From: Promethearchaeota archaeon
GTDB taxonomy: Archaea > Asgardarchaeota > Lokiarchaeia > Sigyniarchaeales > SOKP01
Length of the DNA: 64,000 nucleotides
Assembly: GCA_016840165.1 (NCBI GenBank)
Contig: JAEOSU010000038.1
Coordinates: 25,816-89,815 of the forward strand
Reading direction: 5' to 3'
Shown here in pieces: positions 61,097-64,000 of the stretch. Every line of letters begins with the position of its first letter. Positions within the stretch are counted from its first letter, which is position 1. The position numbers and the translations under genes were made by a program. The notes under the pieces are model-generated. The model made no database searches, had not been told where the DNA came from, and saw nothing but the letters and a program-made list of their open reading frames with translations.

Positions 61097-61132
61097 AATT
61101 AAAATAAAAGAAGAGTTGTAGAGTATAATAAA

Positions 61133-62380
61133 ATGCCCGGAAAGAAAAAGAAGTTTCAGTATAAGCCTTTATCGTTGAAGGATATTCTCAAAGAAATGAA
61201 ACAAAATATCGATTTCATGATAGATTTATCTTATAGTGCTATTAAGTTTGGAAGTAAAGATATTGCAGATGAAGCTTCCAAAATTGAAAAAAGGATCCAT
61301 GAACTCACTTTCTTACTAAATCTCCAAATTATTCAAACTCAAGCGAGAGGAGTTAAAGAAGCGAAAAAGCTTGAGCCGATTGTAGTTATGGGGTATTCAA
61401 TCGATAAAATTTCCGATGCGTTAGCAGATATCGCAAAGGTAGTATATATTAATAATGATATATGTGATTTCACTCAATTATTTTGGGACCAAGTTCCCGA
61501 ACCGATTGTTAAGGTATCAGTAAAACAGAATTGTGAATTTATAGGAAAATATCGAAAACAAATTCACTTCCGCTCTTATTATGGTGTTGATTTAATCGCT
61601 ATTAAAAGAAACGATGAATGGTTATTTGGTAAAGATCAAATAGTTCAGGAAAATGACATCCTAATCATCAAAGGCGAATTAGAACCTCTTAAGCAATTAA
61701 AAACTTTGGCTTGTGATGATGATGGCTTTTCATTCCAAATTGATGAGAAAATGCGAGAGTTAGATTTTGATTTAGAGAATCCTGAAATTAAAGAATTCCT
61801 CCAAGAACTAAAGCGAGATTATATTTTAATTACTGATATTTCAGAAACTATGATAGAATTGGCTTTAGCTGCATTATTTTTTAATAGCTATGAAGTTGCA
61901 GAAGATGTTATTGAAATGGAGGAATTAATGGATGGTTTGAATATTGCATTTGAAAAAGACCTTTTAGAATTCGCTCATCTTGTCGAAAATCCTCGAGATC
62001 TTACTGGAATCATGCGAATTGTATTTTCGTGTGAACAAATAGCAGATGCCGCAGCAAATATAGCTGAAAATATCTTAAAGGGCTTTGAACCTCATTATAT
62101 CCTCCAAAAAGCAATTGAAGAAACTCAAGAAATCGTAGTTCGTGAAAAATTATCACCTGAATCATATTTTAAAGGGAAAACATATGAACAATTACAAGAT
62201 AGACGCTATAAAAGGGGTTTTCATATTATTGCTATGAAGCGAGAGGATAAGTGGATCTATAGTTTTAAGCCTGATTTTGTATTTCAAGAAGGTGATTTAG
62301 TAATTGGTTTAGGTCCTAAAGAAACGGTTGAACAATGGAGAAGATGTGTTCATCCAGAGATTTTTAAAGAAGAAGAATGA
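61133..62380 (+). CDS. PhoU/TrkA-C tandem regulator protein
   Basis: A 415-aa cytosolic protein with a duplicated layout: a PhoU-like helical segment (about 10-95), a TrkA-C/RCK-C domain (about 100-195; IVQENDILIIKGELEPL), a second PhoU-like segment (about 215-315) and a second TrkA-C domain (about 325-410; FQEGDLVIGLGPKETV). It is the third gene of the MgtE-half operon. Such proteins commonly sit with archaeal cation transporters and probably gate or regulate them through ligand binding. Confidence 0.85.
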   Translation: MPGKKKKFQYKPLSLKDILKEMKQNIDFMIDLSYSAIKFGSKDIADEASKIEKRIHELTFLLNLQIIQTQARGVKEAKKLEPIVVMGYSIDKISDALADIAKVVYINNDICDFTQLFWDQVPEPIVKVSVKQNCEFIGKYRKQIHFRSYYGVDLIAIKRNDEWLFGKDQIVQENDILIIKGELEPLKQLKTLACDDDGFSFQIDEKMRELDFDLENPEIKEFLQELKRDYILITDISETMIELALAALFFNSYEVAEDVIEMEELMDGLNIAFEKDLLEFAHLVENPRDLTGIMRIVFSCEQIADAAANIAENILKGFEPHYILQKAIEETQEIVVREKLSPESYFKGKTYEQLQDRRYKRGFHIIAMKREDKWIYSFKPDFVFQEGDLVIGLGPKETVEQWRRCVHPEIFKEEE

Positions 62381-62397
62381 GTCTAAAGGGATAACTA

Positions 62398-62985
62398 ATG
62401 AATTTTGATGAAAAAAAACAACTATTTAATGCTACGATTAATGAAGTGATTGAGAATTTACATAAAAATAATGAATTAATTGATTTTGAAAAAATTGAAC
62501 AGTTCTTAGAACTATTAATCAGAAGTTATACTAACAATAGAATGGTATTCATTTATGGCGCTGGTAGATCTGGATTTATTGGAAGAACTTTTACTCAAAG
62601 ATTAATGCATTTAGGATTCAAGGCTTGTTTTGTTTCTGATACTGTTACTTATAGATATAAAGCTAACGAGATTTTAATAATTATATCGGGAAGTGGTGAA
62701 ACGACATCTCCTTTAGCTATAACTAAAAAGGCAAAAGAAATAGGTGGCAAAGTAGTTCTACTTACAGCAAATCCTTTAAGTAGCATTGCAAAACTATCTG
62801 ATTTAATTATTCAAATTGAGGGGAAAAGTAAAGATAAAGCCACAGAAAGCAAAACCCTAGCACCTTACACTTCATTATTCGATATTTCAACACTTGCGAT
62901 ATTAGATACGATAGGGGGTATTATCATGAAAATCCTTGGAGTTTCTGAAAGCGAAATTGATAAAAGGCATGCGTCAATAGAATAA
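62398..62985 (+). CDS. hxlB: 6-phospho-3-hexuloisomerase (SIS domain)
   Basis: A 195-aa SIS-domain isomerase. The sugar-phosphate site has YGAGRSGFIGRTFTQRLMHLG, IISGSGETTSPL and KVVLLTANPLSSIAKLSD, matching PHI, which converts 6-phospho-3-hexulose and fructose 6-phosphate. In archaea the reverse pathway makes ribulose 5-phosphate for nucleotides. The partner hexulose-phosphate synthase is not in the window. It is 18 bp after the PhoU/TrkA-C gene. Confidence 0.9.
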   Translation: MNFDEKKQLFNATINEVIENLHKNNELIDFEKIEQFLELLIRSYTNNRMVFIYGAGRSGFIGRTFTQRLMHLGFKACFVSDTVTYRYKANEILIIISGSGETTSPLAITKKAKEIGGKVVLLTANPLSSIAKLSDLIIQIEGKSKDKATESKTLAPYTSLFDISTLAILDTIGGIIMKILGVSESEIDKRHASIE

Positions 62986-63001
62986 AATTAACTATTCCTT
63001 A

Positions 63002-63406
63002 GTGAGAATAATGCATCAATTTATTGAAGTGAAATTTATCTCTAAAAAAAAAGGAAGAGGTGCATTTGCAAAGAAAAATATCAAGAAGGGAACCATAATT
63101 GATGTTGCAAACGTAGTTCCTATACCTAATAAGGATTATAATAAAATTTTTAAAACAATAATTTATCATTATTGTTATGTATGGGAAGATCCGAAGCATT
63201 TACCTGAATTTGAGAATGCCATTACTTTAAGCATTAGCCAATTTTTAAATCATTCATATAAACCGAATGTAAAATATCTATATGATTATGAGGAAAAAGC
63301 AATTGAATTTTCCGCAATAAGAAATATTGTAAAAGGAGAAGAGCTAACTGTTAATTATAATGGATTAGTAACGGATACCACCCCAGTTTGGTTCGAAGTT
63401 GAATGA
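63002..63406 (+). CDS. SET-domain protein
   Basis: A 134-aa minimal SET domain (GTG at 63002; an ATG at 63011 behind GTGAG is a good alternative). Motifs are KGRGAFAKKNIKKGTII at the start, SQFLNHSYKPNVKYLYD (the NHS motif) and GEELTVNYNG near the end. SET domains transfer methyl from AdoMet to lysine. No pre- or post-SET domain is present. In an archaeon the substrate may be a chromatin or other basic protein. Confidence 0.88.
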   Translation: MRIMHQFIEVKFISKKKGRGAFAKKNIKKGTIIDVANVVPIPNKDYNKIFKTIIYHYCYVWEDPKHLPEFENAITLSISQFLNHSYKPNVKYLYDYEEKAIEFSAIRNIVKGEELTVNYNGLVTDTTPVWFEVE

Positions 63407-63409
63407 TAC

Positions 63410-64000
63410 TTACTTTTCTTTTAAAGAGTTCAATGTAGCAAGGTTCATAATATCCTCTTTCAAATCTTCTCCTTTAGGTGTTTCTAATATCCCAGGAATT
63501 TCAGTAAACCGCTTATCATTTACGAAGAATCCAAAAGCTTCCTTACCTATTTTTCCTTGACCAATATGAGTATGACGATCAATTCTAGAGCCCAATTCCT
63601 TTTCTGAATCATTAAGATGAAAAGCGAAAAGATATTTCAAGCCTATAACTTCATCAAATTTATTCCACATCTCATCATATTTTCGTTTTGTTGAGAAATC
63701 ATACCCAGAAGCGAAAGAATGGCAAGTATCAAAACATACTCCAATTCGATCCGTATCTTCAATTTTTTGGATAATAAATGATATGTGTCGAAATTTTCTG
63801 CCTAAATTATGCCCTTGTCCTGCGACTGTTTCAAGTAAAACTTTCACTTTCGAGCTTTTCGTTTCTTTAAATAAGCTATTTAATTGCTCAGCTATTCGAT
63901 TTAATCCTGTCTCTTTATTCTCATTTTTATCCTTATAATTATAGGTACCGGGATGAATTACAATATAATCTAATTTTAATTGTTCTGCCTTTACCATTTC
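63410..64000 (-). CDS. nfo: Endonuclease IV (AP endonuclease family 2), 5'-partial
   Basis: The frame is open through the window edge; the track start (MVKAEQLKLDYIVIHPG) lies inside the fold and is not the true start. About 80-90 N-terminal residues lie outside. Zinc-site motifs include VIHPG, LLETVAGQGHNLG, GVCFDTCHSFASGYD, FHLNDSEKELGSRIDRHTHIGQG and IPGILETPKG. It cleaves at abasic sites in base-excision repair. It converges on the SET gene with 3 bp between. Confidence 0.93.
   Translation of the reverse strand, partial: EMVKAEQLKLDYIVIHPGTYNYKDKNENKETGLNRIAEQLNSLFKETKSSKVKVLLETVAGQGHNLGRKFRHISFIIQKIEDTDRIGVCFDTCHSFASGYDFSTKRKYDEMWNKFDEVIGLKYLFAFHLNDSEKELGSRIDRHTHIGQGKIGKEAFGFFVNDKRFTEIPGILETPKGEDLKEDIMNLATLNSLKEK

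Noticed and set aside
1-64000. tRNA, rRNA and CRISPR arrays
   Set aside because: I looked in the spacers for tRNA T-arm-like sequences and direct repeats with regular spacing and saw none; a covariance-model search would be needed to exclude degenerate tRNAs.

Overview
This window looks like chromosomal DNA of an Asgard archaeon, most likely of the Lokiarchaeia (Promethearchaeota) group. It is strongly AT-rich, with archaeal TATA boxes and several apparently leaderless genes. It mixes archaeal housekeeping genes (purD, TrmJ-type methyltransferase, type IA topoisomerase, 6-phospho-3-hexuloisomerase, endonuclease IV) with eukaryotic-signature families: an actin-family protein, a Rag/Gtr-like GTPase, a second small GTPase, a longin-GTPase fusion, a longin-like protein, a RING/treble-clef zinc protein and a SET-domain protein. 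I found no tRNA, rRNA, CRISPR array, complete insertion sequence or integrase.

Layout. 1-5.5 kb: an acyltransferase fragment, a secreted protein, a GPH-type transporter, gpmA, a hydrolase and small membrane/zinc proteins. 5.5-7.5 kb: a head-to-head junction where a membrane-protein gene and a TIR-domain gene both seem to have lost their 5' ends. 7.5-12 kb: membrane proteins, a PhzF-like isomerase and a surface protein. 11.8-16 kb: an accessory stretch with a compact operon of a ribbon-helix-helix-like regulator and two paralogous small proteins (one only 58 aa and absent from the ORF track), palindromes in a divergent promoter, a wHTH/membrane pair and a frameshifted small HTH gene beside a 27-bp palindrome. 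16-23.4 kb: TrmJ-like methyltransferase, a second GPH transporter, a corrinoid-protein/UroD methyltransferase fusion lacking the cobalt-ligand histidine, a longin-like protein and two other methyltransferases.

23.4-35 kb: a HEAT/coiled-coil pair, the longin-GTPase fusion, an orphan NuoN/MrpD-like protein lacking both pumping residues, an M32 carboxypeptidase, an ABC exporter, a small GTPase followed by a coiled-coil gene with an apparent ATT start, and a ferredoxin-type protein. 35-39 kb: a SIR2-TPR protein whose C-terminal domain recurs in two stand-alone proteins just downstream. This is my best candidate for an undescribed, possibly defensive, system. 39-47 kb: purD, a HEAT protein, a zinc/membrane protein, a five-PAS histidine kinase and topoisomerase.

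47-52.4 kb: a cytoskeleton/GTPase neighbourhood with a divergent actin, a PIG-L deacetylase, a proline-rich protein, an unannotated 88-aa gene with an apparent ATT start and a Rag-like GTPase. 52.5-59 kb: two secreted surface proteins with an IPG-plus-membrane-anchor tail flanking an ABC-2 exporter. 59-64 kb: a phosphoribosyltransferase, two half-size MgtE-like transporter genes with a PhoU/TrkA-C regulator, hxlB, a SET protein and a partial endonuclease IV.
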